A stretch of DNA of 64,000 nucleotides, from NCBI GenBank assembly GCA_964022265.1, contig CAXHZX010000010.1, positions 1 through 64,000 of the forward strand, read 5' to 3'. Below the pieces are notes generated by a model. It had not been told where the DNA came from and made no database searches. It was given only the letters and a program-made list of their open reading frames with translations. Positions 15,526 to 25,031 of the stretch are shown one piece after another. Every line of letters begins with the position of its first letter. Position 1 is the stretch's first letter. The stretch comes from Njordibacter sp964022265 (lineage in GTDB: Bacteria; Pseudomonadota; Gammaproteobacteria; Pseudomonadales; Balneatricaceae). The translations under genes were made by a program, and so were the position numbers.

Positions 15526-16515
15526 ATGACTTCAACCAACGATATTTTGACACCGCGTAACATCGTAGTGCAACGTGAAAGTGACACCCGCTCAAAGATT
15601 ATTCTTGAGCCATTAGAGCGCGGCTTTGGCCACACTTTAGGTAACGCTTTGCGTCGCATTTTGCTGTCTTCAATGGCAGGCGCGGCGATCGTTGACGTAG
15701 AAATCGAAGGTGTTGAGCATGAGTACAGCTCCATTGAGGGAGTGCAAGAGGACGTTATTGAAATCTTGCTAAACCTTAAAGGTGTTGCGCTAACCATGCA
15801 CGCCGGTGAAGAGGCTGTCCTAACCCTGACTAAACAGGGCCCAGGTACAGTAACTGCTGCCGACATCGCACTAAGCCACGACATTGAAGTGGCTAACCCA
15901 GACCATGTGATTGCCCATCTAAACACTGCAACCAAGCTAGTAATGCAGCTTACTGTGCGTGCCGGCTCTGGCTATGAGCCAGCCGATACGCGCGAACTTG
16001 GCGAAGAGGAAACTCACGCCATTGGTAAGCTACAGCTTGACGCATCTTTTAGCCCAGTATTGCGTGTTGCATACTCGGTTGAAAGTGCTCGTGTTGAGCA
16101 GCGTACTAACTTGGATAAGCTAGTGATTGATCTAGAAACCAACGGTACTATAGATCCAGAAGAAGCAATCCGTAGCGCTGCTACTATTCTGCAACGTCAG
16201 ATGGCAGTGTTTGTGGCTTTGGAAAACGACAACGAACCAGAAGCTAAGGTTGATGAACCGGAAATTGATCCGATTCTTCTACGTCCAGTAGACGACCTAG
16301 AGCTAACCGTACGTTCGGCTAACTGCCTTAAAGCAGAAAACTTAAACTTTATTGGTGATCTGATTCAGCGCACCGAAGTTGAGTTACTTAAAACTCCGAA
16401 CCTCGGTAAGAAGTCACTGACCGAAATTAAAGATGTACTTGCCTCTCGAGGCTTGTCGCTTGGAATGCGTCTAGAAAATTGGCCCCCGGCTGTATTGAAG
16501 GGCATTCAGGCTTAA
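15526..16515 (+). CDS. rpoA: RNA polymerase alpha subunit
   Basis: Alpha subunit that nucleates RNA polymerase assembly and contacts activators and UP elements. The ATG at 15526 gives 329 residues, exactly the E. coli length; a GTG at 15511 in frame lies upstream of the ribosome-binding site. The N-terminal domain contains LEPLERGFGHTLGNALRRIL, and after an acidic linker (about 233-250) the C-terminal domain carries the DNA-binding helix region LGKKSLTEIKDVLASRGLSL. Confidence 0.98.
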   Translation: MTSTNDILTPRNIVVQRESDTRSKIILEPLERGFGHTLGNALRRILLSSMAGAAIVDVEIEGVEHEYSSIEGVQEDVIEILLNLKGVALTMHAGEEAVLTLTKQGPGTVTAADIALSHDIEVANPDHVIAHLNTATKLVMQLTVRAGSGYEPADTRELGEEETHAIGKLQLDASFSPVLRVAYSVESARVEQRTNLDKLVIDLETNGTIDPEEAIRSAATILQRQMAVFVALENDNEPEAKVDEPEIDPILLRPVDDLELTVRSANCLKAENLNFIGDLIQRTEVELLKTPNLGKKSLTEIKDVLASRGLSLGMRLENWPPAVLKGIQA

Positions 16516-16565
16516 CGTCTTAACCGGCAAAGAAATTCAAACTTAGTTTGATAAGGAACTAACAA

Positions 16566-16940
16566 ATGCGTCATCGTAAAAGTGGTCGTCATCTAAATCG
16601 TACCAGCACTCATCGTAAGGCTATGTTCAAGAACATGTCTGTGTCTTTGTTTGAGCACGAATTGATCAAAACGACCCTTCCTAAAGCAAAGGAACTACGT
16701 CGCGTGGCTGAGCCACTGATCACCCTTGCTAAAGAAGATAGCGTTGCTAATCGCCGTTTGGCCTTTGCTCGTACACGTAGCAAAGAAGCAGTTGGCAAAC
16801 TGTTTAATGAACTAGGCCCTCGTTATGAGGCACGTCCTGGTGGCTACATCCGTATTATGAAATGTGGATTCCGCCCTGGTGATAATGCCCCTATGGCTTA
16901 TGTAGAACTTGTTGACCGTCCTGAAGCTAGCGACGAGTAA
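16566..16940 (+). CDS. rplQ: 50S ribosomal protein L17
   Basis: 50S protein at the solvent side. 124 residues (E. coli 127) beginning MRHRKSGRHLNRTSTHRKAM. Last gene of the alpha operon; a terminator follows 14 bases after the stop. Confidence 0.98.
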   Translation: MRHRKSGRHLNRTSTHRKAMFKNMSVSLFEHELIKTTLPKAKELRRVAEPLITLAKEDSVANRRLAFARTRSKEAVGKLFNELGPRYEARPGGYIRIMKCGFRPGDNAPMAYVELVDRPEASDE

Positions 16941-16954
16941 CATTCTGCAAAATC

Positions 16955-16985
16955 AAAAAACCCAGCTATGAGCTGGGTTTTTTTT
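16955..16985 (+). terminator. Terminator of the alpha operon
   Basis: Perfect 9-bp stem AACCCAGCT-ATG-AGCTGGGTT preceded by As and followed by eight Ts in a row. It lies between convergent rplQ and uvrA and may serve both. Confidence 0.93.
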
Positions 16986-17050
16986 GCCTTAAATTTAGTC
17001 GAACAATGATTTAAGTGGGTGCACCTAAATCACTGTTCATGACGGGCGGC

Positions 17051-19879
17051 TTAGCGCTCTAGCAAAGGCTTCAAAAAGCGCCCTGTGTGAGATTCTGCGT
17101 TAGCCGCTATGGATTCAGGGGTGCCTGCTGCAATGATCTCTCCGCCTTTGTTACCGCCCTCAGGGCCAAGGTCTACAATCCAGTCTGCTGTCTTTATAAC
17201 ATCTAAATTATGTTCGATGACAACAACGGTGTTACCGTGATCTCTTAATCGATGCAGAACCACAAGTAGCTGCTGTATGTCAGCGAAGTGAAGCCCAGTC
17301 GTAGGTTCGTCAAGAATGTACAAGGTTTGGCCTGTGTCCCGTTTTGATAGCTCACGCGATAGTTTTACCCGCTGAGCCTCACCGCCAGAAAGGGTGGTGG
17401 CATTTTGGCCAAGGCAAATATAGCTTAAGCCCACATCCATTAGGGTTTTTAGGCGCCTATGAATCATGGGTACGGCTTCAAAAAAATCTACGGCTGTTTC
17501 TACAGTCATGTCGAGCACTTCAGTGATGTTTTTACCTTTGTATTGAACTTCTAGGGTTTCGCGATTATAACGCTTGCCCTTACACACATCACAAGGCACA
17601 TACACATCTGGTAAGAAGTGCATTTCTACTTTAATTACGCCATCACCTTGGCAGGCTTCACAGCGGCCGCCCTTTACGTTAAAGCTAAATCGTCCTGGCT
17701 TATAGCCCCTTGAACGAGCCTCTTGTGTACCTGCAAAAAGCTCCCGAATGGGTGTAAAGATACCCGTATAGGTTGCAGGGTTAGAACGCGGCGTTCTCCC
17801 AATGGGGCTTTGATCTATATCAACCACCTTGTCCATCAGGTTAAGGCCCTTAATCTCTCTATGCGGCGAGGCCACTAGAGTCGTCGCTTTGTTAAGCAGC
17901 GTAGCTGCCAATGGATAAAGCGTGGCATTGATGAGTGTCGATTTACCGGAGCCTGACACACCGGTAATACAAGTCATTAGACCTAATGGTATGGACAGAT
18001 CTACATTTTGTAGATTGTTACCTGTTGCACCCAGTAACTCTAGCCACTTGCCCTTAAGAGGCTTGTTGCGCTTTTTAGGTAAGGCGATGGACTTTGCCCC
18101 GCTCAAGTATTGACCCGTTAGTGAGTCCTCATTGGCCATCACTTGTTCTGGCGTTCCCTGAGCAACCACCCGGCCGCCATGGACACCTGCCCCTGGGCCA
18201 ATGTCAATTACATGATCGGCTAAGCGCACGGCTTCCTCATCGTGTTCTACCACAATCACTGTGTTACCCAGGTCACGCAGGTGCACTAGTGTTTTAAGTA
18301 AACGTTCATTGTCGCGCTGATGCAAGCCAATGGAGGGTTCGTCTAGGATGTACATAACGCCCACCAAGCCCGCACCAATTTGACTAGCTAACCTTATCCT
18401 TTGTGCTTCGCCACCTGACAAGGTGTCAGCGTTTCTGTCCAAGGTAAGGTACTCAAGGCCCACATTAACTAAAAAATCTAAGCGTAGGCGTATTTCTTTT
18501 AGTATTTTGTCCGCTATTTGGCCTTGCTTGCCTTCAAGCTTTAAGTTGGCAAAGTAGTCAGCACAAACACCTACCGCTTTGCTTGTGACATCGGGTAGGT
18601 TTAGCTCATCAATAAACACATGACGCGCTTCGGTTCTTAGCCTACTACCGTTGCAGCTTGGGCAAGGCTGCATATTTAAATATTTTCCTAGGTCTTCGCG
18701 AACCATATTAGATTCTGTTTCGCGATAGCGCCGTTGCATGTTGTTAATGATGCCTTCAAAGGGATGGTTGCGGGTGATTTTATCGCCCCGATCATTAATG
18801 TAGTTAAACTCAACTGCCACTTTGCCTGTGCCGTATAGAATGAGTTTTTTGACCTCGTCCGTTAACTCTTCCCAAGCTGTTTCCATGCTGAAGCCATAGT
18901 GCTTGCCCATGGCGCTTAGTAGCCCGTAATAATAAATTGAACGCCTATCCCATCCGCGAATAGCGCCTTCAGACAGACTGTTACCTGGTTGCTGCACAAC
19001 CTTAGCTGCGTCAAAGAACTGACGAATGCCAAGGCCATCACATGTCTGGCAGGCACCAGAGGGGCTGTTGAAACTAAATAACCGCGGCTCAAGTTCAGCA
19101 ATGGAATGGCCACAAGTGGGGCAGGCAAAGCGTGATGAAAACACCATTTCAGGGGCAGACGCATCATCCATGGAGGCTACTTTGGCGATGCCATCGGTAA
19201 GGTTTAACGCTGTTTCAAAAGACTCAGCCAAGCGAAGTTGTAGGCCGTCTTTTACTTTAAAGCGATCAACCACGACCTCAATTGTGTGCTTCTTATTTTT
19301 CTCAAGTGCAGGGGTATCGTCTAAATCACACAAGGTGCCATTAATCCGCGCTCTGATGTAGCCCTGACTTCGCAGCTCATCCAAAGTGTGTAAGTGCTCA
19401 CCTTTTCTATTTTGTACCACAGGAGCAAGCAACATTAAGCGCAAGTCTTCTTCTTGGGCCAACACCTGATCTACCATTTGGCTGACCGTTTGGGCCGCTA
19501 ATGGCAAGCCATGTTCTGGGCACCTAGGCTCCCCAGCACGGGCGAACAAGAGCCGAAGGTAATCATAAATTTCGGTAATAGTGCCCACTGTTGAACGAGG
19601 GTTGTGGGATGTCGATTTTTGCTCAATTGAGATGGCTGGTGACAAGCCTTCGATATGGTCGATGTCAGGCTTTTCCATCATCGACAAAAACTGTCTGGCG
19701 TAGGTGGATAGTGATTCTACATAGCGCCTTTGGCCTTCGGCATATAAAGTATCAAAAGCCAATGAGGACTTGCCAGAACCAGATAAACCGGTAATCACCA
19801 CTAGTTTGTCTCGCGGAATGTCTATGTCGATGTTTTTTAAATTATGGGTGCGTGCACCGCGTACAATAATCGTATCCAT
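17051..19879 (-). CDS. uvrA: Excinuclease ABC subunit A
   Basis: Damage-recognition ATPase of nucleotide excision repair; works as a dimer with UvrB. 942 residues (E. coli 940). Two ABC ATPase modules are visible: Walker A GLSGSGKSS at 31-39 and GVSGSGKST near 640, each with an LSGGEAQR signature. Zinc modules with CxxC pairs occur near 253-280 (CPTCGH...CQTC) and near 740 (CEAC...CDVC). The start MDTIIVRGARTHNLKN is standard. It is divergent from ssb, as in many gammaproteobacteria. Confidence 0.99.
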   Translation of the reverse strand: MDTIIVRGARTHNLKNIDIDIPRDKLVVITGLSGSGKSSLAFDTLYAEGQRRYVESLSTYARQFLSMMEKPDIDHIEGLSPAISIEQKSTSHNPRSTVGTITEIYDYLRLLFARAGEPRCPEHGLPLAAQTVSQMVDQVLAQEEDLRLMLLAPVVQNRKGEHLHTLDELRSQGYIRARINGTLCDLDDTPALEKNKKHTIEVVVDRFKVKDGLQLRLAESFETALNLTDGIAKVASMDDASAPEMVFSSRFACPTCGHSIAELEPRLFSFNSPSGACQTCDGLGIRQFFDAAKVVQQPGNSLSEGAIRGWDRRSIYYYGLLSAMGKHYGFSMETAWEELTDEVKKLILYGTGKVAVEFNYINDRGDKITRNHPFEGIINNMQRRYRETESNMVREDLGKYLNMQPCPSCNGSRLRTEARHVFIDELNLPDVTSKAVGVCADYFANLKLEGKQGQIADKILKEIRLRLDFLVNVGLEYLTLDRNADTLSGGEAQRIRLASQIGAGLVGVMYILDEPSIGLHQRDNERLLKTLVHLRDLGNTVIVVEHDEEAVRLADHVIDIGPGAGVHGGRVVAQGTPEQVMANEDSLTGQYLSGAKSIALPKKRNKPLKGKWLELLGATGNNLQNVDLSIPLGLMTCITGVSGSGKSTLINATLYPLAATLLNKATTLVASPHREIKGLNLMDKVVDIDQSPIGRTPRSNPATYTGIFTPIRELFAGTQEARSRGYKPGRFSFNVKGGRCEACQGDGVIKVEMHFLPDVYVPCDVCKGKRYNRETLEVQYKGKNITEVLDMTVETAVDFFEAVPMIHRRLKTLMDVGLSYICLGQNATTLSGGEAQRVKLSRELSKRDTGQTLYILDEPTTGLHFADIQQLLVVLHRLRDHGNTVVVIEHNLDVIKTADWIVDLGPEGGNKGGEIIAAGTPESIAANAESHTGRFLKPLLER

Positions 19880-19907
19880 GGGTCAATTCGCTGGGTGTCA
19901 AACCTCC

Positions 19908-19937
19908 ATTATAGGCACAAGTTTCTACCTATAACAG
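19908..19937 (-). promoter_or_regulatory. Predicted uvrA promoter with LexA-like half-site
   Basis: On the minus strand, TGTTAT (19931-19936), 17 bases and TATAAT (19908-19913) give a promoter with a weak -35. CTGTTATA overlapping the -35 matches the left half of a LexA box (CTGT-N8-ACAG), but the right half reads GAAA instead of ACAG, so SOS control is uncertain. Confidence 0.45.
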
Positions 19938-19986
19938 CATTTAAACACCGTTCATAACACGCACTTAAAAATAACTACTTTAAGCT

Positions 19987-20015
19987 TTGAATAATGCCAT
20001 CATAAGGCCTATAAT
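19987..20015 (+). promoter_or_regulatory. Predicted sigma-70 promoter of ssb
   Basis: TTGAAT (19987-19992), a 17-base spacer and TATAAT (20010-20015), followed by a leader of about 75 bases to the ssb ATG. No complete LexA box is visible in the uvrA-ssb interval. Confidence 0.7.
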
Positions 20016-20096
20016 TTTTGCCCGGTTTCGATTTGTTTGAAACTTTAGTGTGCATACACATACAGCAACTTAACACTCATACAGCAGGAGAAGATC

Positions 20097-20609
20097 ATGG
20101 CACAAGGCGTTAACAAGGTTATTATTATCGGGAATGTGGGCGGAGATCCAGAAACAAAGTACATGCCAAGTGGCGGTGCAGTGACGAATCTAAGCTTAGC
20201 AACCTCTGAATCTTGGAAAGACAAACAAACAGGCCAGCCACAAGAGCGTACCGAATGGCATCGCGTGGTGTTTTTTAATCGTTTAGCGGAAATTGCTAGC
20301 GAATATGTTCGCAAAGGCTCAAAGCTATACGTTGAAGGCTCACTGCGTACTCGCCAGTGGGAACAAGATGGCATTAAACGCTACAGCACTGAAATTGTAG
20401 CTTCACAAATGCAAATGTTAGATAGCCGCCAAGGCGGTGCTCAGCAAGGTGGTGCTCAGCAGGGTTACAACCAGCAAGCTCCACAAGGTCGCCCACAGCA
20501 ACAACAGCAAGGCTACCAGCAGCAGCCACCAGCGCAACAACCACAGCAGCAACCACAGCAGCAGCCAGGTGGTTTTGATGATGGTTTTGACGATGACATT
20601 CCATTCTAA
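20097..20609 (+). CDS. ssb: Single-stranded DNA-binding protein
   Basis: Tetrameric ssDNA-binding protein for replication and repair. 170 residues (E. coli 178). Residues 1-110 form the OB fold (GVNKVIIIGNVGGDPETKY, ERTEWHRVVFFNRLAE). Residues about 113-158 are an intrinsically disordered linker rich in Gln and Pro built of CAG/CAA codons. The protein ends in the acidic tip DDDIPF that recruits partner proteins. The ribosome-binding site is CAGGAG (20084-20089). Confidence 0.98.
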   Translation: MAQGVNKVIIIGNVGGDPETKYMPSGGAVTNLSLATSESWKDKQTGQPQERTEWHRVVFFNRLAEIASEYVRKGSKLYVEGSLRTRQWEQDGIKRYSTEIVASQMQMLDSRQGGAQQGGAQQGYNQQAPQGRPQQQQQGYQQQPPAQQPQQQPQQQPGGFDDGFDDDIPF

Positions 20610-20642
20610 TATAGAATGTCTACTTGCTCATGAAGCACTATT

Positions 20643-20669
20643 AAAGCCTCTGATTTCAGGGGCTTTTTT
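20643..20669 (+). terminator. Terminator of ssb
   Basis: AAAGCCTCTG pairs with CAGGGGCTTT (one G-U wobble) across ATTT, followed by a T-run. Located 33 bases after the ssb stop and before the convergent CoA-transferase gene. Confidence 0.85.
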
Positions 20670-20696
20670 GTAGATGGGTGTAAACTGGTGTTACAG

Positions 20697-21902
20697 CTAT
20701 TCAGGCTGAGCGATAACCCCATCCTTGGCGAGCGTTTGAAGTTGTTCAGTGGTTAGCCCCAAAACTTCGTTGAGCACTTGTTCGGTATGGCTGCCAAGTT
20801 TTGGCCCGGGCCATTGGGTAGAACCTGGCGTTTTATCCAATTTTGGTAGAATCGCCGGAATTTTTAATGGCTCGCCGTTAATCTCCACATGTTCAAACAA
20901 ACCTCTTTCCTTGAAGTGTTGGTCGTTCATCATGTCTTCAACATTATAGATTGGCCCACCAGGCACTCTGTTTTCATCTAAAATGTTAAGAATGTTGGTC
21001 GAATCGTTTTGGGCGCACCAAGCGGTGAGTGCTGCATCTATCTTAGCTTCATGCACTACGCGCCCAGCGTTGGATGCTAACTCAGGGTCCTGTGCCATTT
21101 CAGGGTGATTGGCAGCGATCATTAAGCGTTGAAATATTGAGTCGCCATTACCGCCAATGACTACATATTTGCCGTCTAAACAGCGGTAAGTATTGGTGGG
21201 GACAATACCTGTAACGGTGCTGCCAGAGGGTTCTCTGATTACATTAGCCCCGTCATATTCAGGCACCACCGCTTCCATTAAATTAAACATAGATTCATAC
21301 AAAGCCACATCAACGACTTGGCCTTTGCCACTGTTTTTTTGTTCCAGCAATGCAAGACAGATACCAAGCGCAGCGTGAATGCCAGAAATGGTATCGCCGA
21401 TGCTTAAGTTGGGCCTCACTGGTGGTTGATTTGGGTGACCATTGACATAACGAAATCCACTAATGCCCTCGCACACTGAGGCAAACCCAGGTTTGCTGGA
21501 ATAGGGGCCCGTTTGTCCGTAACCAGAAATGCGCGCGTAGACTAGTTTGGGGTTGCTCTGTTTAAATTCTTCTGGGCCAATGCCCCATTTTTCTACCACA
21601 CCTGGTCGAAAGTTCTCGATCACAATGTCGGCCGAATTAATAAGCTGCTTTACAAGCAAAATGCCTGCTTTAGTTTTAAGGTCGATGGTCACCGATTTTT
21701 TATTGCGAGCTAATGAATACCACCATAAGGAAGTGCCATCTTTCATTTGACGCCAGTTGCGAATAGGGTCGCCGCCGTTTGGAGATTCAACCTTAATCAC
21801 TTCAGCACCAAAATAACCTAACATGCACCCTGCAAATGGCCCTGCCAGCAATTGGCCAAGTTCAATTACACGGTAACCTGACAAAGGCGAGTTTTTATCC
21901 AT
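20697..21902 (-). CDS. Family III CoA-transferase (CaiB/BaiF type)
   Basis: Predicted CoA-transferase moving CoA between carboxylic acids through an aspartyl-CoA thioester. 401 residues, usual for the family. The N-terminal Rossmann-like part has LAGPFAGCMLGYFGAEVIKVE and ENFRPGV; Asp170 in the stretch LSIGDTISG corresponds in position to the catalytic Asp of formyl-CoA transferase. The substrate cannot be told from sequence; formyl-, succinyl- or carnitine-type acceptors are all possible. It lies alone between ssb and fldB, on the same strand as fldB with a 71-base spacer. Confidence 0.88.
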   Translation of the reverse strand: MDKNSPLSGYRVIELGQLLAGPFAGCMLGYFGAEVIKVESPNGGDPIRNWRQMKDGTSLWWYSLARNKKSVTIDLKTKAGILLVKQLINSADIVIENFRPGVVEKWGIGPEEFKQSNPKLVYARISGYGQTGPYSSKPGFASVCEGISGFRYVNGHPNQPPVRPNLSIGDTISGIHAALGICLALLEQKNSGKGQVVDVALYESMFNLMEAVVPEYDGANVIREPSGSTVTGIVPTNTYRCLDGKYVVIGGNGDSIFQRLMIAANHPEMAQDPELASNAGRVVHEAKIDAALTAWCAQNDSTNILNILDENRVPGGPIYNVEDMMNDQHFKERGLFEHVEINGEPLKIPAILPKLDKTPGSTQWPGPKLGSHTEQVLNEVLGLTTEQLQTLAKDGVIAQPE

Positions 21903-21973
21903 AGTTAGTGCTCACTTTCATGTTCTTTCTGGATGCTTTAGCCACTTGGAATGCAGGTGAAACTAGCAAAATA

Positions 21974-22486
21974 TTAACTGTTAATTTCCTCAAGTAGCTG
22001 TGTGCACCATGCATTCACTCTTTGGTCGGTGAGTTCATGCTGGCAGTCTTCATCTACCGCCAGACCAATAAATAGCTCACCATTTTGGGTAGCAGCTTTT
22101 GATGACTCAAAATCATAGCCTTTTGTGGGCCAGTAACCAATGGCAGTTGCGCCAAGGCCGATGCATTTATCGTGTAATAAACCCATGGCATCTTGGTACC
22201 ACTCTGGATAACCCACTTGGTCTCCACAGCCAAAAAATGCCATTTGAATGCCTGATAAATCCAGTGCGTCAATTTCTGCCCAAACATCTTCCCAGTCAGC
22301 TTGTAGCTCACCGTAGTCCCAGGTGGGGATGCCACATATGACGGTTTCGTAATCTAGCATTAGGCTCACCGAATCATCTGCTACGTTGAAAATATCAACT
22401 TTGTCATGGCCTAAGATATCGCGAATTTGGTCGGCAATGTCTTCTGTATTACCTGTTGTTGAACCAAAAAAGAGTGCAATAGACAT
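21974..22486 (-). CDS. fldB: Long-chain flavodoxin, FldB-like
   Basis: FMN-binding electron carrier. 170 residues, in the long-chain class. The phosphate-binding loop GSTTGNTE (residues 8-15) is intact, and the segments GIPTWDYGELQADWE and YWPTKGYDFESSKA closely follow E. coli FldB, including the Trp and Tyr residues that usually sandwich the FMN. Partners may include ferredoxin/flavodoxin-NADP reductase and radical SAM enzymes such as QueE or EpmB encoded nearby; that link is inference. Confidence 0.9.
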   Translation of the reverse strand: MSIALFFGSTTGNTEDIADQIRDILGHDKVDIFNVADDSVSLMLDYETVICGIPTWDYGELQADWEDVWAEIDALDLSGIQMAFFGCGDQVGYPEWYQDAMGLLHDKCIGLGATAIGYWPTKGYDFESSKAATQNGELFIGLAVDEDCQHELTDQRVNAWCTQLLEEINS

Positions 22487-22590
22487 TTAAAAATTCTCGT
22501 AAAATAAAGACAGTGGGTGTTGGCATTTTTCACACGCTTGCCAACTTTATATTAACCTATCGCAACAGCACGTCAGGTATTTGGTTTTAA

Positions 22591-23196
22591 CTAAAACTCG
22601 ATGCCACGTTGGGCCTTAATCCCATCTCTAAAGGCATGTTTTACATCTTTAACTTCACTTACAGTATCACACGCTGAAATTAAGCCTTCAGGTGCACCTC
22701 GGCCTGTGAGTACTAAGTTCATGTGTTCGGGGCGCTCTTTAATCGCCTTGGCTACCATGTCTAAATCTAACCAACCATGGTTAAACATGTAAGTGATTTC
22801 GTCTAAAATCAATAAGTTAATCTTTGGATCTGCAAGTAGAGTTGCTGCCAAAGCCCAGGCTTTTTCTGCGGCGGCTTTATCGGCTTCCTGATTTTGAGTC
22901 TCCCAGGTAAAGCCGGCACCCATAGCGTGATATGACACCAAAGGTAGCTTACTGAAAAATAGCTCTTCGCCACATTCCCAATCACCTTTGATAAACTGCA
23001 CCACAGCACAATTATGGCCATAGCCTAAGCTTCTGGCTAACATGCCAAAGGCCGAGCTACTTTTACCTTTGCCGTTACCTGTTAATAATACTGATACGCC
23101 TTGTTCTTTGTCTGCGCTGGCAATTTTTTTGTCAATTTTTTCTTTTACTTTACTCATGCGCTGCTGATGGGTTTTGTTGCTAACCGGTTTTTTCAT
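22591..23196 (-). CDS. cobO: Cob(I)yrinic acid a,c-diamide adenosyltransferase
   Basis: CobA/CobO/BtuR-type ATP:corrinoid adenosyltransferase that adds the upper 5'-deoxyadenosyl ligand to cobalamin precursors. 201 residues with the P-loop variant GNGKGKSS (40-47), VVQFIKGDW, and LILDEITYMFNHGWLD. The C-terminus ends KAQRGIEF, as is typical of the family. It is divergent from cobU with a 198-base spacer in which I find no B12-riboswitch core. Confidence 0.95.
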   Translation of the reverse strand: MKKPVSNKTHQQRMSKVKEKIDKKIASADKEQGVSVLLTGNGKGKSSSAFGMLARSLGYGHNCAVVQFIKGDWECGEELFFSKLPLVSYHAMGAGFTWETQNQEADKAAAEKAWALAATLLADPKINLLILDEITYMFNHGWLDLDMVAKAIKERPEHMNLVLTGRGAPEGLISACDTVSEVKDVKHAFRDGIKAQRGIEF

Positions 23197-23394
23197 AGTC
23201 TCAATCTTAAGGTGTTAATAGGCCTTGGCGCCCATCTATGGCGAAGTTTACCTATCGGACTTCTAGTGAACAAGGCGAATCTTGTTAGATTGAATTAACC
23301 AAGTCGTTTTTAAGTATTAAAGGCGAAAAGATCGCGCTAAACTAATGTGGTTAATTACACATTTAACGGCATTGTATATGAAGGGTTGGTACCA

Positions 23395-23916
23395 ATGAGG
23401 CAGCTGTTTTTAGGAGGAGCTCGCTCAGGTAAAAGTGTGCTTGCAGAAGAGGCCGCTTTGGCCAGTGGCCTAGAAGTGGTTTATCTGGCTACTGCCACGG
23501 TAAGTAATAATAATGAGCCAGGAAGTATGGCCCATAGGGTAGAGATTCATAAGCAGCGAAGGCCCAATGATTGGCGCCTTGTGGAAGAACCTCTAGCACT
23601 GGCTCATGCCCTTAAAAAACTGGATAAAGCGCCATGCTGTGTGTTGGTAGATTGCCTGACGCTTTGGCTAACTAACCACTTGTGTGCAGAAGGTAGTGAC
23701 CTAGACAAAGCGCTCGATGAGCTTGTGGTTCAAGTACAAAACACCACCCATCATGTCATCCTAGTAAGTAATGAAGTGGGTTCTGGAATTGTGCCTATGG
23801 GCGAATTAAGTCGAAAGTTTCAAGATTACTCAGGCCTAATGAACCAACGTCTGGCCAAGGTGTGTGATCAAGTCACATTATCTGTGGCAGGCCTGCCATT
23901 AATGTTAAAATCTTAA
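23395..23916 (+). CDS. cobU: Adenosylcobinamide kinase / guanylyltransferase
   Basis: Bifunctional enzyme that phosphorylates adenosylcobinamide and then transfers GMP from GTP. ATG 23395 gives 173 residues starting MRQLFLGGARSGKS, with the P-loop at 7-14; a GTG at 23347 would add 16 unusual residues and is rejected. DCLTLWLTN and SNEVGSGIVP are family motifs. First gene of the cobU-cobT-cobC-cobS group. Confidence 0.95.
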   Translation: MRQLFLGGARSGKSVLAEEAALASGLEVVYLATATVSNNNEPGSMAHRVEIHKQRRPNDWRLVEEPLALAHALKKLDKAPCCVLVDCLTLWLTNHLCAEGSDLDKALDELVVQVQNTTHHVILVSNEVGSGIVPMGELSRKFQDYSGLMNQRLAKVCDQVTLSVAGLPLMLKS

Positions 23917-23958
23917 CCTAGTCACTTACAACACTAACACCAAAAAGAAAAAATACTT

Positions 23959-25017
23959 ATGACAAATCTTGATTGGATTAACGCGCCTTTAGCGTCTTTG
24001 CATAACGAAGTACGCCAGCAAGGAGAAAACCGCCAAGGCCAGCTGACCAAACCTCCAGGTTCTCTTGGTGCCCTTGAAACTATGGCAGTGAGGTTGTGTG
24101 GCATCCAAGGAGTTGATAAACCTAGTGTAGATTCGGCTCAAATCACTGTGTTTGCCGGTGATCATGGTATCGCTGCTGAAGGGGTGTCAGCCTTTCCCCA
24201 AGTTGTAACGGGTGAAATGGTGAAAAACTTTTCCCGCGGTGGGGCAGCCATATGCGCCCTCGCAAGACAAAACAATGCGGCTTTTGAAGTAGTGAATTTG
24301 GGCACGGTGGTTGAATTAGCAGCCATGGATCATGTGGTTGATAACACGGTCGCGCCAGGCACCGCTAACTTTGCAGTTGAGCCTGCCATGACTCTAGAGC
24401 AGCTTTCAAAATGTTTAGAGGCGGGCAAAGGTGCAGTCGATAGAGCCTTGGCTAGTGGCGCCACAGTATTTATTGGTGGTGATATGGGCATTGCCAATAC
24501 TACAGCTGCTACAGCTCTTGCAGCTTGGGCTACTGGGCAGACAGTAACGAGCTTAGTGGGCCCAGGTACGGGCTTAGATGCAGGTGGCGTCGCTCATAAA
24601 GCCCAAGTGATAGAAGCTGCACTTAAGGCACATAAGGCAGCGATGACAAGCCCCGTTGAAGCCTTACGTCATGTTGGGGGCTTAGAAATTGCAGCTCTTA
24701 CAGGCGCCTATATTCGAGCTGCGCAGGTTGGCATGGCCATTTTAGTTGATGGTTTTATTACAACTTCAGCGGCTATGTTGGCCGCTAAAATCCAGCCAGA
24801 AATAAGCCAGTGGATGTTTTTCTCCCATGCTTCAGCAGAGCCTGGGCACAAGGCGATGATGGCATCCTTAGGTGCTGAAACTATGCTTGATTTAGGCATG
24901 CGTCTAGGGGAGGGCAGTGGTGCTGGTGTGGCTTTGTCGATCTTAAAAAGTGCCTGTGCTACGCATAACGAAATGGCCACATTTGCAGAAGCTTCGGTTT
25001 CTGATAAACCAGCTTGA
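23959..25017 (+). CDS. cobT: Nicotinate-nucleotide-dimethylbenzimidazole phosphoribosyltransferase
   Basis: Activates the lower-ligand base to alpha-ribazole phosphate using nicotinate mononucleotide. 352 residues (E. coli 359). It has the TKPPGSLGALE start, FAGDHGIAAEGVSAFPQ, the glycine-rich FIGGDMGIANTTAATAL, and near the C-terminus the conserved Glu in LRLGEGSGA-like form (MRLGEGSGAGVAL). Separated from cobU by 42 bases. Confidence 0.96.
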   Translation: MTNLDWINAPLASLHNEVRQQGENRQGQLTKPPGSLGALETMAVRLCGIQGVDKPSVDSAQITVFAGDHGIAAEGVSAFPQVVTGEMVKNFSRGGAAICALARQNNAAFEVVNLGTVVELAAMDHVVDNTVAPGTANFAVEPAMTLEQLSKCLEAGKGAVDRALASGATVFIGGDMGIANTTAATALAAWATGQTVTSLVGPGTGLDAGGVAHKAQVIEAALKAHKAAMTSPVEALRHVGGLEIAALTGAYIRAAQVGMAILVDGFITTSAAMLAAKIQPEISQWMFFSHASAEPGHKAMMASLGAETMLDLGMRLGEGSGAGVALSILKSACATHNEMATFAEASVSDKPA

Positions 25018-25031
25018 GCTTAGAGCATTTT

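Noticed and set aside
20430..20580. CAG/CAA-rich tract in ssb as a microsatellite repeat
   Set aside because: It encodes the usual Gln/Pro-rich disordered linker of SSB in frame, with mixed codons, so it is protein-driven rather than an independent repeat.
23197..23394. Possible cobalamin riboswitch between cobO and cobU
   Set aside because: No B12-box-like core or characteristic conserved segments on either strand; only a small ACAAG/CTTGT hairpin is visible.
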